A stretch of DNA of 64,000 bases, from positions 1 to 64,000 of the forward strand of contig PAKU01000037.1 in NCBI GenBank assembly GCA_002706265.1. Direction: 5' to 3'. The notes beneath the pieces were generated by a model. The model worked only from the letters and a program-made list of their open reading frames with translations, was not told the DNA's origin and did not search any database. Of this stretch, positions 54,559 through 62,578 are shown piece after piece; position 1 is the stretch's first letter; the number at the start of each line of letters is the position of its first letter. Made by a program: the position numbers and the translations under genes. The DNA is from Polycyclovorans sp. (lineage in GTDB: Bacteria > Pseudomonadota > Gammaproteobacteria > Nevskiales > Nevskiaceae).

Positions 54559-56325
54559 TCAGACCAACAGGGCGAACACCACGCCGGTGACCAAGGTCAG
54601 CACCGTGCCGATGCCGACGAAATCGCCGAAGCGATAGCCCCCCGGGCCCATGACCATCAGATTGGTCTGATAGCCGATCGGCGTGATGTAGCAGGCCGAT
54701 GCGCCGAAGATCACGGCCAGCGCCGCCGCAGTCGGTTCAACGCTGGTCTGCGCCGCCATGCTCATCGCGGTGGGGAACACCAGCGCGGCGGCCGCGTTGT
54801 TGGTCATCAGGCTGCTGAGCAGCGCGGTGGCGGCGAACAGCGCCATGAGGATGGCGACGCGACCGTCGCCGGCGATGTCGAGCAGGCTGTCGGCCAGCAG
54901 TGCCGCCAGGCCGGTCTTGTCGAGGGCCGCACTCAGGCCGAAGGCGGCGGCAATGACCACGATCACCCCCATGTCGACGCTGGACCGCGCCGCGTGCAGG
55001 CGCAGACAGCCGGTCACGATCAGGGCGCCTGCCGCCGCCAGCGCGGCGTGCAGCATCGGCAAGACGCCAAAGCCGGCCAGCGCGATCATGGCGCCCATGA
55101 TGCCCAGGGCCAGCGGGGCCTTGTCATGGCGCGGCAGCGCGCCGTTGTCGATGGCGCGTACCAGGTAGAAGTCCCGCGAATGCCGTTGCGCGGTGAGGAA
55201 GCCCTCGCCGGCTTCGATCAACAGGGTGTCGCCGGGCCGCAGTCTGATCGCCCCCAGCTTGCCGGGCACCCGCTCACCCAGGCGCGAGACGGCCAGCACC
55301 ACGGCACCGTAGCGGGTGCGGAACTCGCCTTCCTTGATGGTGATGCCATTGAGCGGTGAGGCATCCGACACCACGGCTTCGACCAGCTCACGCTGCGAGC
55401 GGTGACCGGACAGCTTGAACACCTGATTGGTGGCCGGAATCAGCCCGCGAATCTTTTGCAGGTCCACCACGGAATCGACCGAGCCGACGAACATCAGTCG
55501 GTCATCGGCCAGCAGCTTCTGGGTGGGGCCGACGCCCGACAGCAACTCATCGCCACGGGCAATTTCAATCAGATAGCAGCCTGGCAGATGACGAAGACCC
55601 GCCTGCTCGATGGTCTTGCCGGGCATGGGCCCCGTGGGGTCCACCAGCATCTCCACCACGTACTCGCGCATGTTCTCGACCTGCTCGGTCAGCGGCTTGC
55701 GGTCGGGGAGCAGGAAGCGCGTCGCGATCACGATGGTGGCAATGCCCACGATCGCCACCGGCAGGCCAATGGCCGCGAAGCCGAACAGGCCAAAGCCGCT
55801 GCCCGTGGCCTCGATCAACATGCCGTTGACCACCAGGTTGGTGCTGGTGCCGATCAGCGTGCAGGTGCCGCCCAGGATGGCGGCATAACTCAGCGGAATG
55901 AACAGTTTTGACACCGGCAGCCCATGTCTGCGCGACCATTCCGACACCGCCGGCACCAGCATGGCGACCACTGGCGTGTTGTTGAGAAAAGCGCTGAACA
56001 GAGTGACCGGCAACATCAGGCGCAATTGCGCCTGCCAGACGCCGCCCGGCTTGCCGAGAATGTTCTGCACGATCCACTGCACGCCACCGGTTTCCTTGAT
56101 GGCAGCGGCCACGATGTAGAGCACCGCCACCGTCAGCACGCCCTCGTTGGCGAAGCCACCAAAGGCTTCGCGGGGCGTCAGCACCCCGGTCACCATCAGC
56201 GTGCCCACGGCCCCGATGAACAAGGCGTCGGGCGCGATGCGGCTGCGAAACAGGGCCAACAACAACAGCAGCATCACCACGGCAGTGATGGGCACGGCAA
56301 AAGACGTCAAAGTCATCGTGGGCAT
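54559..56325 (-). CDS. SLC13-family permease with two TrkA-C domains
   Basis: 588 residues. Two membrane halves (about 1-190 and 405-588) flank a soluble region with two RCK_C/TrkA-C domains (about 200-285 and 300-385). Characteristic repeats are FLNNTPVVAMLVPAV and LIGTSTNLVVNGML in the first half, LLSSLMTNNAAAALVFPTA and GYQTNLMVMGPGGYRFGDF in the second. Proteins of this build carry sulfate, citrate or other anions; the ion cannot be named. I start at ATG 56325 (MPTMTLTS); the frame extends upstream to 56574 but as non-family sequence. Confidence 0.88.
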   Translation of the reverse strand: MPTMTLTSFAVPITAVVMLLLLLALFRSRIAPDALFIGAVGTLMVTGVLTPREAFGGFANEGVLTVAVLYIVAAAIKETGGVQWIVQNILGKPGGVWQAQLRLMLPVTLFSAFLNNTPVVAMLVPAVSEWSRRHGLPVSKLFIPLSYAAILGGTCTLIGTSTNLVVNGMLIEATGSGFGLFGFAAIGLPVAIVGIATIVIATRFLLPDRKPLTEQVENMREYVVEMLVDPTGPMPGKTIEQAGLRHLPGCYLIEIARGDELLSGVGPTQKLLADDRLMFVGSVDSVVDLQKIRGLIPATNQVFKLSGHRSQRELVEAVVSDASPLNGITIKEGEFRTRYGAVVLAVSRLGERVPGKLGAIRLRPGDTLLIEAGEGFLTAQRHSRDFYLVRAIDNGALPRHDKAPLALGIMGAMIALAGFGVLPMLHAALAAAGALIVTGCLRLHAARSSVDMGVIVVIAAAFGLSAALDKTGLAALLADSLLDIAGDGRVAILMALFAATALLSSLMTNNAAAALVFPTAMSMAAQTSVEPTAAALAVIFGASACYITPIGYQTNLMVMGPGGYRFGDFVGIGTVLTLVTGVVFALLV

Positions 56326-56641
56326 GCGGTAGACCGGAGGCGCGAGCGTAATCGAAAGCCACCGCCACCAGCGCTCATTGCCCTCTTTGGGCGCCCAATC
56401 AATATGGTTAAAGCCAAAAGTTATGAGGCACTTGACGGCGCCGGATCGGGCGCCGAATTCGTCAAGCGGGTGCCCGGCCATGGCGTGGCGGCCTGTGTGT
56501 CGTGTTTGGCCACGTCCAGAATACCGGCGCGGTCCATTCGCGACCTGCCCGGCAGATCGACGCGCCCCTGACACTCAAGGAGGCTTGCTACTGGGGCGAT
56601 CGAGGTCTGAAAGGCGACTTCGTTGCGCTAAGAGACGCCGC

Positions 56642-56869
56642 CTACGGGGTGGGGCGCTTGGTCGAGCCGCGAATCCACGACTTGATCAGCGACACCAGCG
56701 AGCCGCCGGTCAGCATGCCGAGGAAGTACACCACCACCACCGCGATGGACACGGGCGTGTGCAGTTGCCAGTGCAGAAACGAGACGGTGACCGTGCTCAG
56801 GTTCTGGAAGGTGAAAATGAAAACGACCGCTGAAATCAGGATGACCAGGATCAGGTAGATGAATCGCAT
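56642..56869 (-). CDS. LapA-family (DUF1049) small membrane protein
   Basis: 75 residues with two hydrophobic helices (about 3-20 and 41-62) and a basic tail. MRFIYLILVILISAVVFIFT and FQNLSTVTVSFLHW match LapA/DUF1049 proteins, which in E. coli work with LapB in controlling LPS synthesis through LpxC turnover. No lapB gene is adjacent, so the functional link is only by family. Separated from sspB by 54 bases. Confidence 0.85.
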   Translation of the reverse strand: MRFIYLILVILISAVVFIFTFQNLSTVTVSFLHWQLHTPVSIAVVVVYFLGMLTGGSLVSLIKSWIRGSTKRPTP

Positions 56870-56923
56870 GGTGTCGTCCCTTGTGGAGTGGATGAACCCA
56901 AGACCTGCCGGAAGGGCGTGCCG

Positions 56924-57367
56924 CTACTTGATGACCCGCAGATGCGAACGTTTGGGCTTGCCATCGTCTTTGCCCGACGGGGGCGGGGGCGGAGAGGTGG
57001 GCTTGGGGCCATCGCCGGAAGGCGGAACCGTGGGGTCGGCAGGGTCGGCATGTTCCACTTCACCGAAGACCACGCCTTCGCCATTCTCCCGCGCGAAGAT
57101 GGCCAGCACGGCGCCATAAGGCACCAGCACTTCTTGCGAGCGGCCGCCGAATCGTGCGGTGAACCACACCATGTCGGCCAGCAGATTGAGGTTGGACACC
57201 GCCGTGGGGCTGATGTTGAGCGTGATGCGCCCGTCCTTTACATAGCTCAGCGGCACCTTGACGCCGGGGAAGTCGGCGGCAACCAGCAGGTGTGCGGTGA
57301 AACCGTGTTCGAGAGTCCAGTCGTAGATCGCGCGGACAAGATATGGGCGGCGGCTGCGGGCTTTCAT
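56924..57367 (-). CDS. sspB: ClpXP protease specificity-enhancing factor SspB
   Basis: Adaptor that binds ssrA-tagged proteins and delivers them to ClpXP. The folded N-terminal domain (about 1-108) has RPYLVRAIYDWTLEHGFTAHL and LNISPTAVSNLNL. The flexible acidic/proline linker ends in a short C-terminal ClpX-binding motif, RSHLRVIK. 147 residues. Overlaps sspA by four bases, the standard sspA-sspB arrangement. Confidence 0.94.
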   Translation of the reverse strand: MKARSRRPYLVRAIYDWTLEHGFTAHLLVAADFPGVKVPLSYVKDGRITLNISPTAVSNLNLLADMVWFTARFGGRSQEVLVPYGAVLAIFARENGEGVVFGEVEHADPADPTVPPSGDGPKPTSPPPPPSGKDDGKPKRSHLRVIK

Positions 57368-57975
57368 GATGGAACGGAGTGTACTGCAGCCCGCCGCATG
57401 AGCGCCGAGTAGCAGGCTTCGACGCGCTCTGCCAATGAGGGCGGCAGGGTGAGGTCAGTTTTCAGCCAACCGGGAAGCAGTGCCGCCAGGGCGGTGTCGC
57501 CCAGGTGCAGCCCCGGCGCAATGGCCAGGCCCTTGGCGCTCATCAGTGGCGCCAGAGTCAGCAGCATGTCGCGACAGGCATCCATCTTGCCGGTTGCCGC
57601 CTTTTGCGCCTGTGCCTGCCACAGTTGTGACAGCAGCAGGCGGATCCTCGCCCGGCCTGCGGGGTCCGAGGGCATGAGCGGCGGGTGGGGGAAACGCTCG
57701 TTGAGGTACTCGACGATGATGCCGGCCTCAACCACCGCCACCTCCCGGTCGAGCAGCATCGGCAGGCGCAGGCCGGGATTGAGCGCCATCAGGTCGTCGG
57801 GGGGGCTGCGCGGGTCGACGGGCTCGAAATGGGCATCGTGCTGCAGCTTCTCGGCCAGCACGATCCGCACCCATCGGGTGGCGGGATCAGCCGCCTGACC
57901 GAACAGTCGCAACGGCCGGAACGGTGCATGCCGGGCACGCCGCTTGGGGGTGACGCCCATAGAAAAACCGCTCAT
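57364..57975 (-). CDS. sspA: Stringent starvation protein A (GST fold)
   Basis: RNA-polymerase-associated protein of GST fold with no expected GST activity. RWVRIVLAEKLQHDAHFEPV and AGIIVEYLNERFPHPPLMPSD are SspA hallmarks; about 203 residues if begun at ATG 57975. That ATG lies inside a perfect hairpin followed by a T tract, so ATG 57960 (198 residues) is a serious alternative; neither has a clear ribosome-binding site. It follows petABC and overlaps sspB, the normal gammaproteobacterial order. Confidence 0.9.
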   Translation of the reverse strand: MSGFSMGVTPKRRARHAPFRPLRLFGQAADPATRWVRIVLAEKLQHDAHFEPVDPRSPPDDLMALNPGLRLPMLLDREVAVVEAGIIVEYLNERFPHPPLMPSDPAGRARIRLLLSQLWQAQAQKAATGKMDACRDMLLTLAPLMSAKGLAIAPGLHLGDTALAALLPGWLKTDLTLPPSLAERVEACYSALMRRAAVHSVPS

Positions 57976-57994
57976 GGTCGGGCCATGAGCGGTT
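57961..57994 (-). terminator. Rho-independent terminator after petC, overlapping the sspA start
   Basis: On the minus strand AACCGCTCATGG, loop CCCGA and CCATGAGCGGTT form a perfect 12-bp stem followed by TTTTTCT. It begins 43 bases after the petC stop and should end or attenuate petABC transcription. The right arm contains the first possible sspA ATG. Confidence 0.85.
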
Positions 57995-58036
57995 GGATGC
58001 GGGCAGCGATGCCGTGCGGGTGAAGTGGCCGCACGA

Positions 58037-58822
58037 TCAATGAACGTCGCGCCAGTACTCTTTCTTCAGAAGGTAAGCGAGGAAGGTGAACACCAGCAGG
58101 AACAGCATGACCTTCACGCCCAGCTGTTGACGCTCCACGCGACCGGGCTCTGCGGCATACGCCATGAAGTTGACGATGTCGCCGACGAAGGCCTGGAACT
58201 CCTTCGGCGTGAGCTGGCCTTCGGTGGCCAGTTCAAGACCGTTGGGGGAGGCGTCGCCATGGCCGCTGCCATGACCGCCACCGTGATCATCTTCATGCGC
58301 CGCGTCGTCACCTTCGGCCTTTTCGGGCTTGACCTGCCAGCCTTGCAGTTCCCACAGTACGTGCGGCATCGAGGCACCGGCCAGCACGGTGTTGTTGGCA
58401 CCCAGCGGGCGTGAATCGTCCACGTAAAAGCTCATCAGGTAGCTGTATACCCACGACGGGGTGCGGGCGCGTGCCGTCAGCGACAGATCGGGCGGCTTTT
58501 GTCCGAACCAGTTGGCAGCACCCGGTGCAGAGGCGGCGTGCATCGTGTCGCCGGTCGAATCGGTGTTGAACATCAGATTGGCCTTGAGCATTTCTTCCGG
58601 AATGTCGAGGTCTTCGCCGATCCGGCTATAGCGCAGCAGGCTCATCGAGTGGCACGCGGCGCAGTAGGCGGTGAAGTTACGTGCGCCACGCTGCAGCGAT
58701 GCCGTATTAGCGGGATCGGGCGCGTAGCTGAACGGCACGTGGCCACCGCCTGCGGCGGCGGCACCGAAGCTGGCCATCAGGCCCAGGGCGAGCGCCCCCG
58801 CAGTCAAGAACAGACTTTTCAT
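58037..58822 (-). CDS. petC: Ubiquinol-cytochrome c reductase cytochrome c1
   Basis: Haem-carrying bc1 subunit, 261 residues. Signal peptide about 1-24. Haem motif CAACH at 54-58; axial Met is M152 in GASMPHVLWEL. A C-terminal membrane anchor (about 236-254) is followed by a basic end. Unusual is a His/Asp/Gly-rich insertion (about 169-194; six His within 176-189) between the haem domain and the membrane-proximal part. It follows petB after two bases and is the last gene before the terminator. Confidence 0.95.
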   Translation of the reverse strand: MKSLFLTAGALALGLMASFGAAAAGGGHVPFSYAPDPANTASLQRGARNFTAYCAACHSMSLLRYSRIGEDLDIPEEMLKANLMFNTDSTGDTMHAASAPGAANWFGQKPPDLSLTARARTPSWVYSYLMSFYVDDSRPLGANNTVLAGASMPHVLWELQGWQVKPEKAEGDDAAHEDDHGGGHGSGHGDASPNGLELATEGQLTPKEFQAFVGDIVNFMAYAAEPGRVERQQLGVKVMLFLLVFTFLAYLLKKEYWRDVH

Positions 58823-58824
58823 GT

Positions 58825-60063
58825 TTACCCCGTCACCCGTTCTGGTTCGGGCTTGGTTTTTTCAATGGAGGTGTAGAACGGCATGAGCAGGAAGAACGCG
58901 AAGTAGATCACCGTGCCCAGACGTGAAATGAAGGTGCCAATCTCCGAGGGCGGCTGCAGGCCGTAGTAGCTCAACAGCACGAACGCCACACTGAAGACCG
59001 CCAGGGCAATCTTCGACAGCCAGCCCTTGTAGCGGATCGAACGCACTTTCGAACGGTCGAGCCACGGCACGGCGAACAGAATCAACACCGCAGCGCCCAT
59101 GGTGATGACACCCATGGCCTTGCTGGGCACCGCACGCAACATCGCGTAGAAGGCCCCGAAATACCATGCCGGCGTGATGTGCTCGGGGGTCACCAGCGGA
59201 TCGGCCTGTATGAAGTTCGGGCGCTCGAGGAAGTAACCGCCACCATCCGGCACAAAGAACACGATGCCAAGGAAGATGATCAGGAAGCCGCCCACGCCAA
59301 ACAGATCCTTCACCGTGTAATACGGGTGGAAGGCGATGCCGTCCAGCGGCTTGCCGCTGGCGTCCTTGTGCTTCTTGATCTCGATGCCGTCGGGGTTGTT
59401 GGACCCCACTTCATGCAGCGCCATCAGGTGGGCGACCACCAGCCCGACCAAGACGAAGGGCAGGGCGATGACATGCAGCGAGAACAGGCGGTTCAGCGTG
59501 GCATCGGAGGGGATGTAGTCCCCCTGAATCCAGATCACGATGTCGTTGCCGATCACTGGAATGGCCCCGAACAGCGAGATGATCACCTGCGCCCCCCAGT
59601 AGCTCATCTGGCCCCAGGGCAGCACGTAGCCCGCGAAGGCTTCGGCCATCAGCACCAGGAAAATCAGGCAGCCGAAAATCCAGATCAACTCACGGGGCTT
59701 CTTGTAAGAGCCGTACATCAGCGCCCGGTACATGTGCAAAAACACGACCAGGAAGAAAGCCGATGCGCCAGTGGAGTGCAGGTAGCGAATGATGTTGCCG
59801 AACGGCACATCGCGCATGATGTATTCGATGCTGCCAAAGGCCAGTTCGGCCGAGGGCTTGTAATGCATGGTCAGGAAAATGCCGGTCAGCAGCTGGTTGA
59901 CCAGCACCACCATCGCCAGCGAGCCAAAGAAGTACCAGAAGTTGAAATTCTTTGGCGCGTAATACTCGCTGATGTGGTCTTTCCACATCTTGGTCAGCGG
60001 GAAGCGGTCATCGATCCAGCCGAGGACGCCAGTGGTCTTGTGAGGATTCGGAACGATCGCCAT
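58825..60063 (-). CDS. petB: Ubiquinol-cytochrome c reductase cytochrome b
   Basis: Eight-helix bc1 core, 412 residues, binding two b haems and both quinone sites. Motifs: the His pairs in FGNIIRYLHSTGASAFFLVV and LFSLHVIALPFVLVGLVVAH, GYVLPWGQMSYWGA (Qo region) and PEHITPAWYF (PEWY-type, here with an inserted/changed context). ATG 60063 (MAIVPNPHKTTGVLGWID) shares its A with the petA stop (TAATG). The longer upstream frame is petA shadow. Essential partner of petA and petC. Confidence 0.95.
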   Translation of the reverse strand: MAIVPNPHKTTGVLGWIDDRFPLTKMWKDHISEYYAPKNFNFWYFFGSLAMVVLVNQLLTGIFLTMHYKPSAELAFGSIEYIMRDVPFGNIIRYLHSTGASAFFLVVFLHMYRALMYGSYKKPRELIWIFGCLIFLVLMAEAFAGYVLPWGQMSYWGAQVIISLFGAIPVIGNDIVIWIQGDYIPSDATLNRLFSLHVIALPFVLVGLVVAHLMALHEVGSNNPDGIEIKKHKDASGKPLDGIAFHPYYTVKDLFGVGGFLIIFLGIVFFVPDGGGYFLERPNFIQADPLVTPEHITPAWYFGAFYAMLRAVPSKAMGVITMGAAVLILFAVPWLDRSKVRSIRYKGWLSKIALAVFSVAFVLLSYYGLQPPSEIGTFISRLGTVIYFAFFLLMPFYTSIEKTKPEPERVTG

Positions 60064-60659
60064 TAGCCAACATCCTTCGGGTCTTCGCCGATCACAACCA
60101 TGGTGTCGGACTCGTAGCGGTGCGGGGGAACCAACAGATTCAACGGGGCGGGAACGCCCTTGTAGACGCGACCGGCGTGGTCGAACATCGAGCCATGGCA
60201 GGGGCAGAAGTAACCACCCTGCCAGTTGCTGTGAATTTCCGGCGCCGGGTGATCGGGGCGGAACGTCGGCGAGCAACCCAGGTGGGTGCAGGAGCCGACC
60301 ATGACCAGCACTTCAGGCTTGAGCGCGCGTGCGTGGTTTTGCGCGTAGCTCGGCTGCTGAGGCTGCTCTGAATCGGGATCGCTCAGCTGCTCGGTGACCT
60401 GGTCGAGACTTTCCAGCATCTCGGGCGTGCGGCGCACCACCCAAACCGGTTTTCCGCGCCACGCCACGGTGATCCGCTGGCCGGGCTCAACCGCGCTGAT
60501 GTCCTGAACCACCGGTGCACCAAGCGCCTTGGCGCGTTCGCTGGGCTTCAGAGAAGCCAGAAAGGGCCAAGCGGCCGCAACGGCACCTGCACCGCCGACC
60601 ACGGCAGTGGCCTGGGTCAGGAAGCGGCGACGGCCGCCATCCACGCCTTGATTGCTCAT
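60063..60659 (-). CDS. petA: Ubiquinol-cytochrome c reductase Rieske iron-sulfur subunit
   Basis: 198 residues. A twin-arginine signal-anchor (RRRFLTQATAVVGG) gives one membrane helix; the [2Fe-2S] ligands are in CTHLGCSP and CPCHGSMFD. ATG 60659 gives a normal N terminus. Codons before it in the same frame have no family similarity. A TATACT hexamer 77-82 bases upstream may be the operon promoter. First gene of petABC. Confidence 0.95.
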   Translation of the reverse strand: MSNQGVDGGRRRFLTQATAVVGGAGAVAAAWPFLASLKPSERAKALGAPVVQDISAVEPGQRITVAWRGKPVWVVRRTPEMLESLDQVTEQLSDPDSEQPQQPSYAQNHARALKPEVLVMVGSCTHLGCSPTFRPDHPAPEIHSNWQGGYFCPCHGSMFDHAGRVYKGVPAPLNLLVPPHRYESDTMVVIGEDPKDVG

Positions 60660-60735
60660 CGACTGATAAACCTCATGGACTAACGAAAGGAGTCGACGCA
60701 GGCCAAACTGCGGCGCGGACACGTCGAGCCGCGGA

Positions 60736-60764
60736 AGTATACCGACGCAGCGCCGGCTAAGAAA
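60736..60764 (-). promoter_or_regulatory. Candidate petABC promoter
   Basis: On the minus strand TATACT (60736-60741) lies 17 bases after a weak TTTCTT (60759-60764). Good -10, poor -35; about 77 bases before the petA ATG. A tentative call. Confidence 0.35.
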
Positions 60765-61148
60765 CACTGGTGACCGGTCGACCCGTTGATTTTTGTCATC
60801 TACCGTTCAGCCAATGCCGAAGGCAGCATCGCGCTGCCTCTGCGTGACGCGGCCGCGTGCGGCGCAAAGAACCGATACCGGGCGGGCGGGGACGGATTCA
60901 AGTCCGAAGGGGAAACACTCTGCTTTCACTTGAGGGGGAGGGCGCTGCGTGACATTCAGGCGTCATCCCCGATGGACCACGAGTCATGATCAGCACCCCC
61001 AAACTCTTTCTCGGTCGCCCGCGCGCCACCGGTTTGCCTCTGGGTTTCATCCGGTCCCACCCCCGAAAGTGAGAACTCGGTGTCCAAAGCCGGCTAAGTC
61101 GGACCGCAAGGCCCTGGATTTGGCCCCGCATTGGGTCCAGAACTGAAA

Positions 61149-61177
61149 AAGGCCCGACCGAAAATCGGTCAGGCCTT
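61149..61177 (-). terminator. Rho-independent terminator of tRNA-Asn
   Basis: Minus strand: AAGGCCTGACCGA and TCGGTCGGGCCTT pair with one mismatch around a TTT loop and run into TTTTTC. It begins ten bases after the tRNA CCA end. A textbook terminator. Confidence 0.9.
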
Positions 61178-61186
61178 CGAATCAAA

Positions 61187-61262
61187 TGGCTCCGTGAGTA
61201 GGACTCGAACCTACGACCCGCTGATTAACAGTCAGCTGCTCTACCGACTGAGCTATCACGGA
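61187..61262 (-). tRNA. tRNA-Asn (anticodon GTT)
   Basis: 76 bases including encoded CCA. The acceptor TCCGTGA pairs with TCACGGA, the D arm is TAGCTCAGTCGGTAGAGC, the anticodon loop CTGTTAA gives GTT, and the T arm contains GTTCGAGTC. GTT tRNAs are substrates of the Tgt/QueA pathway encoded elsewhere in the window. It has its own promoter and terminator. Confidence 0.97.
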
Positions 61263-61278
61263 ACAGTCGAGGGCGCGA

Positions 61279-61307
61279 AGTGTAGTCAACACGCCATCAG
61301 GTTGCAA
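61279..61307 (-). promoter_or_regulatory. tRNA-Asn sigma-70 promoter
   Basis: Minus strand: -35 TTGCAA (61302-61307), 17-base spacer, -10 TACACT (61279-61284), placing the start site about ten bases before the tRNA 5' end. The GC-rich discriminator (TCGCGCCC) is typical of stringently controlled tRNA promoters. Confidence 0.75.
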
Positions 61308-61320
61308 CGACATTTTCCGA

Positions 61321-62502
61321 TCAGCCCGCGATTTTTCGCAGTCGTTCGACGCTTTGCTTGAGCACGGTTTCGCTGGTGGCAAAGGACAGCCGCAGGTGGC
61401 CGGGCGTGCCGAACGCCGAGCCGGGGACGACGGCGACCAATGCGTCGTTGAGCAGTTTGTCCGACAGTTCCAGGTCGGTGGTGCAGCCCAGCTTGGCCAT
61501 CAGGCCTTCGACGTTGGGGAAGACGTAAAAGGTGCCGTCGCCCGCCGGGCATTTCACGCCGGGAACGGTGTTGAGGTCGGCCACCAGGTCATCGTGTCGG
61601 CGCTTGAAGGCGGCGACCATGTCGTCGACGCAGCGCTGATCGCCGTTCAGCGCTTCGACCGCGGCAGCCTGGGCGATGGAGGTGGGGTTGGAGGTGCTCT
61701 GGCTCTGGATGTCGGACATTGCGGTGATCAGCTTTGCCGGTCCGCAGGCCCAGCCGAGGCGCCAGCCGGTCATTGAGTAGGTTTTTGACACGGCGTGAAT
61801 GATCACGGTGCGGTCGTACAGGGCCGGGCAGGCGTTGATGATGTTGCTGTAGGGCTCGCCGCTCCAAAGGATTTTCTCGTACATGTCGTCCGAGGCGATG
61901 ATGATCTGCGGGTGCTTGAGCAGCACTTCGCCCAGCGCTGCGAGTTCGGCCTTGCTGTAGGCCATGCCGGAGGGATTGGAGGGCGAGTTGAGCCAGATCA
62001 TCCGCGTGCGCGGCGTGATGGCGGCTTCGAGCTGCCCGGGGGTGATCTTGAAGCGGGTGTCGAGCGTGGTGGGCAGCGTGACCGGCGTGCCATCGGCCAG
62101 CAGCACCATGTCGGGATAGCTCACCCAGTACGGGGCGGGGATCAGCACCTCGTCGCCTTCGTTGAGCAGCGCCTGGCACAGGTTGTAGCAGGCCTGCTTG
62201 CCGCCCACCGAAGCCAGCACCTGCTTGGGGGTGTAGATCAGCGCGTTGTCGCGCGCCATCTTGTCGATGATGGCCTGCTTTAACGCCGGCGTGCCGCCCA
62301 CCGGGGTGTATTTGGTCTTGCCGTCGCGAATGGCCTGGTGCGCGGCGTCCTTGATGTGCTGCGGCGTGTCGAAGTCAGGTTCACCGGCGCCCAGGCTGAG
62401 GACGTCTTTGCCCTGGGCCTTGAGTTCCCCGGCCTTGGCGGTGACGGCCAACGTCGGGGAGGGTTTGATGCGCGTTACGCGCTGGGCGAGCGTCAGTTCC
62501 AT
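61321..62502 (-). CDS. Pyridoxal-phosphate aspartate aminotransferase (class I, subgroup I-beta)
   Basis: 393 residues, cytoplasmic, transferring the amino group between aspartate and 2-oxoglutarate. PLP-lysine motif: VSKTYSMTGWRLGWACGP; other marks are SLGAGEPDFDTPQHIK, WLNSPSNPSG and the Arg near the C terminus (HLRLSFA) that binds the substrate carboxylate. Length and motifs fit the Thermus-like I-beta group, which in some species also acts on prephenate. Single gene between tRNA-Asn and the flippase gene. Confidence 0.92.
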   Translation of the reverse strand: MELTLAQRVTRIKPSPTLAVTAKAGELKAQGKDVLSLGAGEPDFDTPQHIKDAAHQAIRDGKTKYTPVGGTPALKQAIIDKMARDNALIYTPKQVLASVGGKQACYNLCQALLNEGDEVLIPAPYWVSYPDMVLLADGTPVTLPTTLDTRFKITPGQLEAAITPRTRMIWLNSPSNPSGMAYSKAELAALGEVLLKHPQIIIASDDMYEKILWSGEPYSNIINACPALYDRTVIIHAVSKTYSMTGWRLGWACGPAKLITAMSDIQSQSTSNPTSIAQAAAVEALNGDQRCVDDMVAAFKRRHDDLVADLNTVPGVKCPAGDGTFYVFPNVEGLMAKLGCTTDLELSDKLLNDALVAVVPGSAFGTPGHLRLSFATSETVLKQSVERLRKIAG

Positions 62503-62578
62503 CGGGTCAACCTATGAGCGGGGGAAAGAATTTAACCGCGCGCATGATACGGGATGACAGGGCCCGGTTTTGCGGGAT

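Larger units (their letters stand above)
60660..61186. other. 527-base region without a convincing gene between petA and tRNA-Asn
   Basis: Holds the candidate petABC promoter and, at the right edge, the tRNA-Asn terminator. The longest frames (minus 60898-61185, plus 60786-60989) have no ribosome-binding site or family likeness, and the minus one runs through the terminator. No repeats or RNA family recognised in about 60770-61145. Confidence 0.65.

Noticed and set aside
60898-61185. 95-codon minus-strand frame between tRNA-Asn and petA
   Set aside because: It begins inside the tRNA terminator region, has no ribosome-binding site and resembles no family.
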